64,000 nt of DNA, from assembly GCA_030278955.1 (NCBI GenBank), contig JAOANR010000011.1, positions 27,160,403 through 27,224,402 on the forward strand, read 5' to 3'. Both the position numbers and the translations under genes were made by a program. This stretch comes from Hygrophila difformis (lineage: Eukaryota > Streptophyta > Magnoliopsida > Lamiales > Acanthaceae). Below, one piece after another: positions 23,940 to 35,900 of this stretch. The notes below the pieces were generated by a model. The model worked only from the letters and a program-made list of their open reading frames with translations, had not been told where the DNA came from and searched no databases. The number at the start of each line of letters is the position of its first letter. Within the stretch, counting starts at the first letter, position 1.

Positions 23940-24902
23940 CTGTGAATGTTGAGCACCAACACCAGCAGCGGCACCATTGGGCCTCTGAAAACAATAGGCA
24001 CATTAATTTGCCCAGCTGACATGTAATTTGATTTTGCAGCTGAATTAATGATGTGATCAATGACCTGTAAAAATAAAAAAGGCATCAGTTATCTTGATAT
24101 AATCATATTAAGTCTTAACTGTGTCTGATTATATTACTATATCTCACAATATAGCATTTGTTTTGTTCTACTATTAGGACACATCCTTGCATCCCTTGCC
24201 CTGGTTTCTTCTCAGTACCAAGAAGCATCAAATAAATGATAAAACACAAGAGTACAATTTCAGAACAGAATTTGAAACAATACACTGAATGCAACCGCTC
24301 AACAAAAAAAAGTAGCAAACCAACTCAAATAACAAACACTACAGTTTCTTAATTCTTGCTAATTAAGTGGATATAAAGCAGTGCAAATCTGGCTGCATAG
24401 GCTCTAATTTATGCTTCTCTAACATGAACCTCATAAAATGCACTGAGAAAAATGTAAGAAATGTACTGCAATCATAGGGTTTAGGCAATCATACAGGCAG
24501 TTCAGCCTCCAAAACTATGGAAAATAAAATGCATTCACATTCACCTATCAATTTACAATTTCAGAAACTAAAAAGTTTTATGTACCTTTACCATGGTATT
24601 CGGACCTTACGTAGTAGCAGTGTATCACAGTTGCTTAAAAGAAACATATGTCCATCAAACGGATAAAAAAACACCATATAATTTCACCCTGTAAATTGGT
24701 TAACCTAAGCATTCCATTTCTGGACAATAACCAATAAATATGCAGTTTCCAGAATAAGATAAGTTCCAAAATAAATTTTTCTTGAAGCAAATACATTCCA
24801 GGAAAGAATCCTAACCTGCATTGAGAAGTTGAAAGTCATGAACTCAATTACAGGCCTCAGGCGATGATATCCATCACCAATTCCAATTCCAACAAATCCA
24901 GC
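23940..24902 (-). pseudogene. Two-exon fragment of pyruvate dehydrogenase E1 beta subunit with a frameshift
   Basis: Exon 24902-24816 encodes AGFVGIGIGDGYHRLRPVIE then FMTFNFSMQ. Exon 24064-23940 encodes [20 protein letters not shown] then NVPIVFRGP. The first E1-beta signature helices and the [20 protein letters not shown] block are unmistakable for the mitochondrial type. The second exon is 125 nt where 126 are needed: one A is missing after the GGP codons, so the frame fails. E1-beta forms the alpha2beta2 decarboxylase of the pyruvate dehydrogenase complex; only about 70 of some 370 residues are represented here. Confidence 0.88.
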
Positions 24903-25011
24903 CTAAAACATTGCAAGGTGGAGGATGAAACATCAACTGGTGGAGGATGAGACATCAGCTTGAAATAATTGCATTTGCTAAAATGTTATCAATACAGACA
25001 GTAGACAGATG

Positions 25012-26342
25012 TACCAGCAGCCAGAAGTCTCTTTAGAAGGAACCATCCCATCTGCCGATTCTCAACACTTTTGAATACATGCCAGTGGTTCAGGTTTCTG
25101 TTCATTGGACGAATGAGGAAGCCATGACCAGAAACTTGATGATTTTTCTTTCCAGGTGGTGATAAAATGTTCATCCATCTTCCTGACGCTTCTCGAATTT
25201 CCACTGGAGTATCAAGTAAAGTTACACATTATTTTAGGGAGTCTGCCAGTGAACATAAAAACATGCAACATATTTTTGGTAAAGGATTTAAATGGATATA
25301 TTGCAGATATTCCAATGCCCTATAAACAAGTGAATATGCATCCGTCAACCTCTATAGAATGACAATTAGAACTGAATTCAGAAACTCCATGGTCAGGATG
25401 TCAAAAAGGACAAAAATCAAAGAAGTAGCCAAAGTAGAGGACAATAGTACAAATGAAGTGCGGATGAAAAGGAACCAAGAAACAATTTTTCCTCTTAACA
25501 ACCATAGCTAAATCAACTCATAGAAGGGTGGTGTTAACGTAAAAATTTGTTGTCTATATCAAGTGATGCTATAGAGCTCATCAATCTACTTTATGACTCC
25601 ATTAAGCTCATTACATTATTAGATTTTTCTCACGAGTAAATTAAGGGGATTTGAGATAGCATACCTGATATCTAGCTATTACCTTTTCCCTAGAATCGAC
25701 GTACATCAGGGAAGGTAGATGCAATATTGACTATATTATGTTTCATATTGTGTAAGCTTTTTAATAGAATGTAGAACACTGTTTATTTTTGTGAAATCAC
25801 ATATAACATCGTGCAAGAACCAGCTTTCCCACTATATGAGCTACAAAATACACCATCTATGTGTTTGCAGTAGAAATTGGATTGCCAAATAAATATTCTA
25901 AGTACCTTCCTGTGGGGATCACAGATCTCCACCTTTCTTCGATGAAGAAACAGCCCTGAATGACCGATGATAAAAACAAGAACATCAATTAATAGATTTA
26001 CTGCAAACCAGAGGAATTATAATTAGACAAAGTTTTAGGAAAATACCAAGAGTGCGGCGTCCTTGAAGATCTTCATAGCTGACAGCCTGAACTGTAACCT
26101 ACAAGCCAAAAATCAAATATTTATGGAAAATTTAAAAGAATCATAATCTAAAAACTAAAACTAAAACAAAAATAAGAAAGCTTCTTGTTTTCAAACCTTC
26201 CACAAGGAACCTGCATAATATGCTTCTGGAGAGTGCTTAACTTGGCCATTAGCAAGCCTGAGCACATCCTGAAACTCAACCCTGAGAACACCAGTGGAGG
26301 GTGATCGGATAATGTAGAAAGCATTATATCCCCAGACGACAT
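25012..26342 (-). pseudogene. Unidentified gene fragment, at least four exons
   Basis: Exon-like blocks with GT-AG borders occur at 26342-26197 (VVWGYNAFYIIRSPSTGVLR, then SPEAYYAGSLWK), about 26098-26047 (VTVQAVSYEDLQGRRTL), about 25957-25913 (LFLHRRKVEICDPHRK) and about 25206-25012 (EIREASGRWMNILSPP, then SGHGFLIRPMNRNLNHWHVF). All are open and collinear, so they come from one conserved protein, but I do not recognise the family. No start or end of the gene is visible, and the neighbouring blocks belong to other genes. Confidence 0.55.
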
Positions 26343-26634
26343 CTAAATCTCTTATTCCACAAGAAAAACACTCCAAGCTTCATTAACCAGAATAAACCAG
26401 ATATGAACAAGTATAAATCTATTCAACTTCAGTGCATCTGTCCTGCTATTGGGAAAATGGTTGACAAAAAATGGCCACCAGTTCTTCATAAAACAGAAAT
26501 AGTTAGGACTGATCATGGAACCTTCATAATGAGTTAAAATGTACAGTCAACACTAATTAACACAATAAAAAAATTCTTAAGTAACTTTTGAAGTGAAATG
26601 TCACAGTGAGTGCGGTAGGAGAGCCATAGCTTAC

Positions 26635-27844
26635 GCAAGACGAAAAGGTGGAAAGTGACTCAAAGGTGTCTTCAGATCCAGTGATATAGAGCTATTAGGA
26701 TCCTCCCACTCAATACCCTTGGTGTGCTCGGTCCGACCGCATACGAAATGAATGTCTTTCCCATTCGAGAGCTGAATATCACATAACTGGCATAGCACCT
26801 CACTTGCTCTAGAGAAGTGTTTGAGCACACTTTTATTTCCAGGATCACGTGCCACCACAACAGGTGAGCACAAAGACAATGATTTTTCACATATTATGTG
26901 CTCAATATGTGGAAGGAATGGCCCACCTAAAACCAGCTGAAAATTCACTTATCAATCAGAATGGCATATACATGTAACAAGGTAAAACAAGAGAGAATGT
27001 GCAAAAAAATCATGCCCAACCCAATGGTATTCGCCATAAACGGTGTATTCCACTTTGATGAAATCTTAAAGTTCCCAATGTCACTCCAAGTGTGTGCATT
27101 GTGTCCGTAATAATAAACTGAATTAGTAACAGTAAAGAGAAATATCAAGAACCACCTAACTGAACGTCGTTCTTTGATTATTCCTGATTTTGTTGCTGCT
27201 ATGCTCTCCAAAGAGCCCCCAAGCGCAGCCAGATGCTCCGCACCTACATTTGTAATGATGGAAACTGCCAAATGAGAACTGGGGATTACATTTGTTGCAT
27301 CCCGTGCTCCACCTAAACCAGCCTATATATTAGCAACATAAGAGTTATAATCGATTGCAACTTTCTAGTAAGCACATCCACATATTATAATTATTAAGGA
27401 ACAAAACAAAAACGAAATGAGTCGATAAGATGTATAAAATCCAGGTTTATAAAGTATAAACCAAACATCACCTCTATGATAGCAAACTAAACTTTCTCTT
27501 CAGCAAATACGCTGAATGCTAGAGCAGTAAAAACCTTCATTCCAAAGTATTAGCTCAAGAAATATCAGAATGAAATGAATGAAGCCCATGAGCATAATTA
27601 ATAAACAGTGGAATCACATGCATATTCCTTCCACCAAAACATAAATCAGCATTCAGTAGCTCAACAAAATAATTTATCCATCAACAAGTCTACCTCAAAC
27701 TGACTAAGATGTCCATTCTCAAGTTCTATTTACTTGTCAAGATCCTGCTTTATTTTTTGGAAATGAGTCATCAATGCCTCTGGTGACACTGGCTCTCCAG
27801 ATGTTCCCAATGAGATGCGCTCTCTAATAGTTCTTACATGTGGA
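26635..27844 (-). pseudogene. Fragment of a dihydrofolate synthase / folylpolyglutamate synthase-like gene
   Basis: Exon 27844-27694 reads PHVRTIRERISLGTSGEPVS and contains a TAA at 27732-27730. Exon 27322-27156 reads [16 protein letters not shown], then [20 protein letters not shown]. Exon 26936-26635 reads LVLGGPFLPHIEHIICEKS, then CQLCDIQLSNGKD. These are the Mur-ligase-type motifs of plant dihydrofolate synthetase (addition of glutamate to dihydropteroate, in mitochondria). The ATP-binding P-loop exon upstream, the exon between the first two blocks (ALAF...VIE region) and the C-terminal half are absent. The last third of the 26936-26635 block does not resemble the family and may belong to the adjoining unidentified fragment. 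Confidence 0.75.
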
Positions 27845-28426
27845 CTACAAAAAAATAAAATAAAAAAATAAAGCATCGGATTCATTTTTATGGAATTGAA
27901 TAAGATTAATACTGAAATAGCAATTAAAAAATAAAATTTGTGTTTTGTACATCAATTACATTATTAACCAATTTAGGACACTAATTTAAATTTTCTTTGC
28001 AAAATTATTAAAACCATATAAAACACCAGAAAATAGATACACACTGATATGTTTCCAAAAAGCAATCCTAATTAGAAAATTGGATTTAAATTAGTACTTT
28101 AAATTAGTTAATGGTATAATTGGTGTCGATATTTGCTTCAGGACTCTCATGCTCCTTTACCAATTTTCTGTCATTTTCACCGGAAGATTTCTAGATAACG
28201 CACACAATTTCTTCCAGGCAAAAGCACAACCCAACTTAGTTGGCTCTTCCACAAATAGTCAGCTCACAGCAAACATAACGACAACGTTGAAAACCATCTA
28301 AACCACTTACCATAACGACGATCTTGTACACCCTACGCTTCATCAGGCAATTCGATTCGTTCATCAAACAGTTGGGAGAAGGCCTACAATACAGGAATGG
28401 AAAAGGCGAAAAAGAGAGGGAGAAAA
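27845..28426. other. AT-rich stretch upstream of the DHFS fragment
   Basis: No exon is recognised. A short purine-rich strand at 28395-28426 precedes the T1 LTR insertion; its last five bases, GAAAA, are the target duplication. Confidence 0.4.
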
Positions 28427-30460
28427 TGTAATACTCGGGTTTTTACAACGCCCAAAGAAACGAAATAAAATTTATTTCCGAGAAAAAAATAATTTATTAC
28501 AATAAATTATTGCTCGGAAATGGCGTGACCGATAAATTCAAAGAATTCGAACCCAAATTTTGGTCAAGTCGAAATGGGATGAAAGAGGGAAAGGAAGCCC
28601 GAAGATATTCCATGGATTAATCCCAAAAGAATTGGAATTAAATTCGAGAAGGGAAAAGAATTTTAATTCCGAGAACCCGTGAAGTCGGAAATAATTTAAT
28701 TAGATAAATTATTGCACGGGAGCCAAAAGACGACGAATTCAAGCCGACGGATTCAAACTCGACGGATTCAAGATTTCAAATATGAAATTCATTGGAGTCG
28801 GAATAAATTTAAGAAAGGAATCGTAACCCTAGAAATGACCCGAAAAAGTCGAACCGAAAATGTAGAGGATAGAAACCCGATCGAGAAAAGAAGAAAAGAC
28901 TCGACGGACCACGCGGACCGCCGAACCGGCCGGTCCGGCCGGCCCGCGCTCGCCGCGCGCTGCCGCGCGGCCACCTGCGCGGGAGGTGGAGTCGCGTCTC
29001 CAGGCCTGGTCACGCGTGCTCCGCGCGGGCAAAGCCATAGGTGCGCGTCACCAGCGCGCCAGAGGTGCAGAAGGTGTAAAACTTTCCTTCTATGGCGATT
29101 TTCTTGCCAAAAATCCGACCTCAATCGGTGGCAAGTCGATCACAACAATTGGGAAGGGCATAAAGTCAGTATTGGGCGCCCCCTCCCCATAATATTCAGT
29201 AAGCAAACCCTAGACATTCCCATCTTTCCTCTCCAAGTTCAAAATCCCTCCGAATCCACTTTCCGGCGAGCATTCCGGCGACGACGAGGCGAAAGGAACC
29301 AAGCCCTGCCTTTTAGACTCTTGGTAAGCTATGGTATAATGTTTTAGTTCGTCCATACAACTTAGAAACTCGAAATCTAACCCTTTTCCTTTACTACGAT
29401 TTCACGTCGGAAAACGAACAAAAAGCGATCGGAGAAGTTGGCCGTTCGTCGCGACCCTAGGACGTCCGGAAACCCATTCCAGCGACTCTAATCTCTAACT
29501 AAGTTAAGACCTTACTCACAAATTCTTGTGGTTTATTGTTGTTTAAAACTCGAGATCTAGACCCGTAACAAAAATCGATTTTCAAAAACCCTATTTTCGT
29601 CCAATTTCAAAAACTCACCTAAAACTCGACCTTCGGGAATTCAAACCGAAAACTTTTCAACATAGATTTTGTTTCTAAGACTTTAATCTATCTTGCGTCC
29701 AAATTTCAGCCATTGACATTAAGATTTGCTATTCCAAATCTTGCCGTAAACTTTCTGTGACAAACCGAACGTTCCAAACTATTGACAGATTTCATTACTC
29801 GACTTGATGCATGTTTTTCACCCGTTTTTAGAATGATTCAACCTTGCATTTCTAAATAAAAGTTGTAGATAATTGTGTCTAGATTATGCATATAAAATTT
29901 CATGGATTTTGGAGTTCATTTGGTATGTCAAATTGGTCGAATTTCAGAACTGTTTTAAAACCCCTTTGGAGTCCGCGCATGAACAGTGTGTTGTGGTCGA
30001 TTTTTGAGCATCTAAAATTCATTATTTCCAAATTCTTAAAACATGAAAGTTGTTCATTAATGTGTTGTGTATCTCCTGTAAAAAGTTCGGATCAATTGGC
30101 TTTGAAATGAATTTTTAATCGGCGTCGCACGAACCTGTGACAAAATGAGTTTTTGAGACAGAAATTACCTTTTGTAAAGAACTCAAATTTTGACTCACTT
30201 CGAAACCTTATTTCCAAAAACTTAAAACATGAAAGTTGTTTGTGTGTGTGTTTTTGAGCTACTGGGTGAATTTTAGAATTTTTGGTGTAAAAATGAATTT
30301 TTAATTAAGAAAGGCGTAAATGCGTTGAATCGGATTTTTCGAACTTGAGAAAACTCGAACTATGAAACGCGATATCGAATATTTTGGTAACATTGAAATA
30401 CGAACTTTCGAAAAATCCCGTTCACTAGGCTGACCCGATCTTCATGCTATCATTATCTTT

Positions 30461-30791
30461 GAGACTGCCTCGTTAGTGGTCTCCCTACTATCTGAGATTG
30501 CCTCGTTAGTGATCTCCTTATTATGCCAAAACGGCAGTTGTGCACATGGCCTGCCAAAACGGCAGTGAGAAATACACGGCCTGCCCGAGTGGCAGTGAAA
30601 CCGCTTGAAAGGCCTGTCAAATGGTAGTTGACATACATGCCTGTCAAATTGACAGTAGATACACACGGCTTGCCGAAATGGCAATCGAGATACATGGCTA
30701 GCCAAAACGGCAGTCAATACTGATATGGCTGCGGCCGCCGGTTCACCGGCTAACTGATTATGATTTTTGAGATTTCCTCGTTAGAGATCTC
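30461..30791 (+). repeat. Micro-hairpin array in T1 LTR (two loop classes)
   Basis: Class 1, loop TGCCTCGTTAGTG: 30461-30483 (stem GAGAC/GTCTC), 30494-30516 (GAGAT/ATCTC) and 30769-30791 (GAGAT/ATCTC, loop changed to TTCCTCGTTAGAG). Class 2, 13-15 nt units with 4-5 nt loops, mostly A-rich: 30524-30536 (TGCC/GGCA), 30551-30565 and 30581-30595 (CTGCC/GGCAG), 30614-30627 (CTGTC/GGTAG through two G-T pairs), 30641-30655 (CTGTC/GACAG), 30670-30684 (TTGCC/GGCAA) and 30701-30711 (GCC/GGC). Stem changes are matched on the other arm. Confidence 0.85.
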
Positions 30792-31391
30792 CCTTGTGTG
30801 GTGTCCTCTTCTTAGTTGCGGGATAAGACTTAAAAGACTTGTGTGCGTATTTAATTAAGCTGCAATTATTTATCACGTTTCTAAATTATGCTTCTAAATT
30901 ACGTTTTTAAACTATGCTTTTAAAATTTCGCTTTTAAATTAAGTCCTTAAATTATGTATTCTCGTCTTGAATAAATTAATCATGTTTTTCCCCTGTAAGT
31001 AAACTTTGAATTTTAAATTAATTTCGTAATGCATGAAAAAGTGTAATTTTAATTAAACACATGTAACCCCTTAAATTGTTTTTGTTAGGGATTAAGTTAC
31101 TCAGTATTTTATATACTGATAAAACCCGTTGTTTATTTTTCCATTACAGAGTACGGAGCATGATCATGCATCGGGGGATCACTTTGGGCATTTAATTATT
31201 TGTTTTACATGACTTGCATACGGGCTTGTTAACCCGAGGTTTGGCCATGTCGGCCCTATATTTTAATTTCCGCTGCAACTTATTATTATTATTATTTTTT
31301 ATTATCATGTATGGATGATATTACATTATTATTTTTAAATAATTCCAAACAATTACCCAAAAATTCGTACGTGTGATGAATAACATTTGAA

Positions 31392-32927
31392 TTGAAAAAA
31401 ATGACTAATTCTAGGGTTTCGAATAGGGCTCCGGGGATTCCGGGTGGCCATGCAGCGGCTACGAACGAAGTACGTGGAGGCGGGACTAGACCGCCGGAAG
31501 GGGGGGCGGAGGGGTCTTACTCGCCGCATCTAAAGCAGGGAATGTCATTTAGGGATGCCGTGGAGGGAGTTTCTGAGGATGCGCTGCCGGTGGATGTCTC
31601 TCGAGACCTACTTGCAGAAAACTTGGTGAGGAAGTCTGCAGTTGAGGGTCATCCAGGGCTGGTGTGATTCACAATTGATGAGGCCATTTTCGAAGTGTTT
31701 TGCAGACCTTGGGAGGGAGCGTTGGTGATTAAGGTTTTGGGCACAACGATTGGATATCAGGTTTTGAAGGAATGGTTGGGCCGTCTATGGAAACTTGATA
31801 ATACTTTCGATCTCATTGGGGTAGGGAACGGATGCTTTGTCGTTCGGTTCAAGATGGAGGCGGATAGGGATAAGGTGGTAACGAGCGGCCCGTGGATGCT
31901 GTTCGATCACTACGTAGCCGTCATGACCTGGTCGAAGGAATTTGATCCGGCCACGACGCAGGTCAATAAAACCCTAGGGTGGGTTCGGCTGTATGGGCTC
32001 ACTTTGCCATATTTTCGTAAGGACATTTTGACTGCGTTGGCTTCGGATATAGGGAGAGTGGTGAAACTAGACAATGCCACCTTATCGGCTGACAGGGCGG
32101 GATTTGCGCGGATTTGTGTGGAAGTGGATCTCGAAAAGCCGGTTGTGGGGAAGTTTTTAGTGCGAGATAGGTGTGTTAGGGTGGCATATGAGGGGCTCCA
32201 CCTAATCTGCTCTCGTTGTGGCCACTATGGGCACTTTCAACGGGCCTGTAAGGTGGATGGAGGGGATGATCCGGTGGAAGGGGAGGCGAGAGAGGAACAT
32301 ACAATACCGAAGGGGGATGATAGTGATAAGCAGGCTGATGGGGTGGGTAAAAGGGTTGATGAGATGGCGGTGGATGCCAAGGTTGATAAGGAGAATGGAG
32401 GGTATGGCGAAGTCTATGGGGATTGGATGACAGTGGTTCGGAGGCGCAATAAACCTGCCAAGGGTAGGGCGAATGCCAAGGAACCTATAGTGCAACAGAG
32501 GGAGGGGAGAGTGCCATTTAAAGAGAATGAGGATGATCAGTCCAGAACATTGGGGAATGGTGAAAACTCAGAACTACCGACGAAGGATGGTGCATCCAGA
32601 GAGGAGAAGGGGAAGCAGAAAATGATAGGAAAACCCGGGAGTAGGAATGAGGATCCAAGGGATTTTTCATCCTCTAGTAAGGTGAACAATATGGAGGGGG
32701 TTTTGGTGCTGGCTAAACAGAAGGATGGGATGAGGAAAGGAGGATCGAAGCGGGCGCGGACTGAGTCTCCGCCTGGACTGCATGTGAATAGGGAAGGATC
32801 TCGGAGTAGTGGGTTCCCGTTACTACTCATGGCGGCTGGTGAGGAGGCGGGATCGGAGATAGTGATCAAGAGCATTGGGCGGATGCAGAAGGAGGAGGAA
32901 TGTAGAGGCACTCTGGGGGTTACTTGA
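31392..32927 (+). pseudogene. LINE ORF1 protein (DUF4283, CCHC knuckle) with one in-frame stop
   Basis: The frame begins MTNSRVSNRAPG, runs to a TGA at 31665-31667, and continues in the same frame (FTIDEAIFEVFCRPWEGALV). The DUF4283 RNA-binding region lies at about 31680-32180, with the typical WPWxLF-like segment GPWMLFDHYVAV. It is followed by a zinc knuckle CSRCGHYGHFQRAC (about 32210-32250) and a charged C-terminal tail. ORF1 proteins of plant L1s coat the LINE RNA. Without the single stop the protein would be about 510 residues. Confidence 0.9.
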
Positions 32928-32936
32928 ACTATATAT

Positions 32937-35900
32937 TTGTTATTTATGGAATTTACAGATTTCACACTTATTTCGTGGAATGTTCGGGGATTAATGAGTC
33001 GGACATCGCAAAGGTGGATTGCGGGTTTGTTGTTAGAACATAAGCCGGATGTCTTATGTTTAATGGAGCCGCAAGGCGCCTTTGAACAAGTGCGATACTT
33101 TTTTGCAAGGAAGGGTTACGGAGCTTTACATATTCAAGAAGCTATTGGTCGCTCGGGGGGTATCTGGGTGCTTCAGGCCCTAGGAACTCCGTATCGGTGT
33201 AGTATGGTGGAGGTGAGGTCGCGGATTGTCACCTTTGCAATTGGTCGGGGTAATAGGCAATGGACGGTGTCGGCTATTTATGCGGATCCTAACTATCAAA
33301 GGAGAGTTCATAATTGGGCGAGTCTAAGGGAAGTTGCAGAGGCCAGGGAGGGGGCATGGTGTGTGATTGGGGATTGGAATGAGGTAACTTCGAGGGAGGA
33401 GGTCGACGGGGCAGTGTATATGGATGGGAGAGCAGATGAATTTCGGCTTATGCTAGAGGATTGTGATTTGATGTCGGTCTCCACTGTTGGACCATCCTTT
33501 ACCTGGTCGAGAACGGTGGAGGGCAGGCGGCTTTCCAAGAGACTGGACAGGTGCGTAGCTAATTTGGAATGGTTGATGATGTTTCCGGAGGGGAAAATTG
33601 GAGTGTTACCAAGGCTAGGGTCAGACCATGCACCTCTGAAAATATCCTGTGGTAACTCAAGGGGGCAGGTGGGAGTTAAGCCGTTTAGGTGGGAAGCTGC
33701 ATGGGCTACTCATGCTCAGTATGAAGAGGTGGTGAGGGCGGGCATGCAAGCGGGAGTGGATCTGCAACATTCCCTTAAATGTGTCCAGGACATGTCTACA
33801 GAATTTAACACGTCTACATTCGGGCATATTGGGGGGAGGATTCGCTTGCTAAAGAGGAGAATTATGGGAGTGGAAAGAGTACTTGAGAGGGTGGATTCGG
33901 CGTGTATGCGAAGGTTGGAGAGTGAACTTAAAATGGAACTGGAGGTGGCTTTGTATCAAGAAGAGCTACTCTGGTATCAAAAAGCTAGGGATCGATGGCT
34001 TAAGTGGGGTGATCGCAACACCAAGTATTTTCATGCCCAGACGAAAGTAAGGAGGAAGCGGAATCGGATTTATGGATTGGAGTTGAAGGATGGCCGATGG
34101 ACGACGGACCAGCATGAACTTAAGTTGCATGCTATGCACTACTTTGCTTCTATGTTTGACAGTCGTGAGGTGGTGGGTGTGGGAGAGGAGATCCCTAGGC
34201 TGGTCCCTATTCCGGTCGAGGATGTGGCTGAGTTAGACAGACCATATGTGCCGGAGGAGGTAGACTTAGCGATCCGTCAAATGAGAGACTTCGCAGCCCC
34301 GGGACCGGATGGGTTCCCGGCATGTTTTTATAAGAGATATTGGGAGATTACAAGAGAGGCTGTGTTTGCGATGATGTGTCAGGTGGCCGCGACTTGTGCG
34401 ATCCCTGAGGAAGTTTCGCATGCGTTCATGTGCCTATTGCCAAAAGTGGATGTACCGCGGAGCTTGGGGCAGTATAGACCATTGACATTATGTAATGTAT
34501 CATACAAAGTAATCACGAAAGTGTTGGTGAATAGACTGAGGCCTATTCTTTCTGAGCATATTGGCCCGGCTCAGTCTGCGTTCTTGCCGGGACGAGGTAC
34601 GTGTGATAATGGTACTCTACTTCAGGAGATGGTTGCCACGATGGAAAATAAGCTTGCTAAATGTAAGGGTGTGGTAGTGAAGATTGATTTGGCCAAAGCA
34701 TATGATTCGGTCAATTGGGACTTCTTGGATGTTTGCTTGGAGGAATTGAATCTTCCTCGGGGCTGTAGGCAACTGATAATGGCTTGTGTGCGATCAACTT
34801 CCTTCTCAATCCTCTGGAATGGAGGTATCCTGGATAAAATTAAATCGGGGAGGGGATTGCGCCAAGGAGATCCTTTATCGCCCTACTTATTTGTAGTTAT
34901 TATGGAGAAGCTTGCTATGTTGGTACAGGAGGAAGTTTTGCAAGGTCACTGGCAGCCGCTCTACTTGAGGCAGGGGGAGTTGGAATCTCACATATGATTT
35001 TTGCCGACGATTTAATTCTATGCTCATATGCTAACGAGGAAAGTATCCGCTGCATGTCGGAAGTACTAACTCGGTTCTCATCTCGGGCAGGCATGAGTGT
35101 TAATCCTGCTAAGTCATGTGCATTTGTAACCCCATGGATGGAGGAGGGGGCGGCAGGATGGATAGAGCAGCATCTGGGGATTCAGGCTACTAGTGAGCTG
35201 GGAAAATATTTGGGATTTCCTATAATCCATGGCCGAGTGAAGAAGGAATATTTTGATTACATTCTGTGTAAGCTGGACGATCATATATCAATTTGGTCGG
35301 CTAAATTTCTAAAAAAAGCAGGGCGGGTAACTAAGGCGAGGGCAGTGTTGGCTGCGGTTCCTACGTATGTTATGCAGATACATTGGCTCCCGGAAGGCAC
35401 ATGCAAAGCTATTGATGCGTGTATTGGTCGGTGGATTTGGAAAGGTGGCGCTGGCCGAGGGCTCCATCTTGTTAGCTGGAGGAAAATGGCGAGGCCGAGG
35501 GTGAGTGGTGGTCTCGGATTGCGAGGGGCGAGACATGCCAATGCGGCCTTGCTCGGAAAACAGGTATGGAATGTTGTTATGTCGGACAATAAATTATGGG
35601 TGTCTGTGATGCGGGATAAGTATGGCCTCAATGGGCAGCAACTTCCTAAATATCACAGACTGGGAACTAAGACATGGAAGGCGCTTGTTCATGTGGCGGA
35701 GTTGATTGAAGAAGGGTTTGGGGTGAGGGTTGGAAACGACACCTCATCCCTATGGTTCTCTCCGTGGTGGAATGGACGTTGTCTGGGGCCATTGATGCCA
35801 TTTGTGGACATACACGACATCAATTTGAGCATCAGGGACATCATTATGGAGGATAAATGGTCCTTAGATGCGTTCTACACTTGGATGCCAGTGGATGTTA

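Larger units (their letters stand above)
23621..28426 (-). mobile_element. Candidate Helitron segment carrying several captured gene fragments (3' end only)
   Basis: On the minus strand the sequence ends with a small hairpin (CGTTG TG CAACG, about 23632-23643), eight bases, then CTAG at 23624-23621 followed by T. A hairpin about 8-12 nt before CTRR, with insertion before T, is the Helitron 3' signature. Upstream on the same strand lie fragments of unrelated genes, all in the same orientation, as in gene-capturing plant Helitrons. No 5' TC terminus was identified; it may lie beyond the nested LTR elements, perhaps past the kinase fragment near 62580. No Rep/helicase gene is present. Confidence 0.4.

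Noticed and set aside
28712..29347. 211-codon open frame in the T1 LTR
   Set aside because: Arg-rich, GC-biased reading of LTR sequence with overlapping frames on both strands; not shared as a frame with the other T1 LTR.
30461..30791. CRISPR-like repeat-spacer array
   Set aside because: Repeats are of unequal spacing, are self-complementary with varying arms, and lie in a plant LTR.
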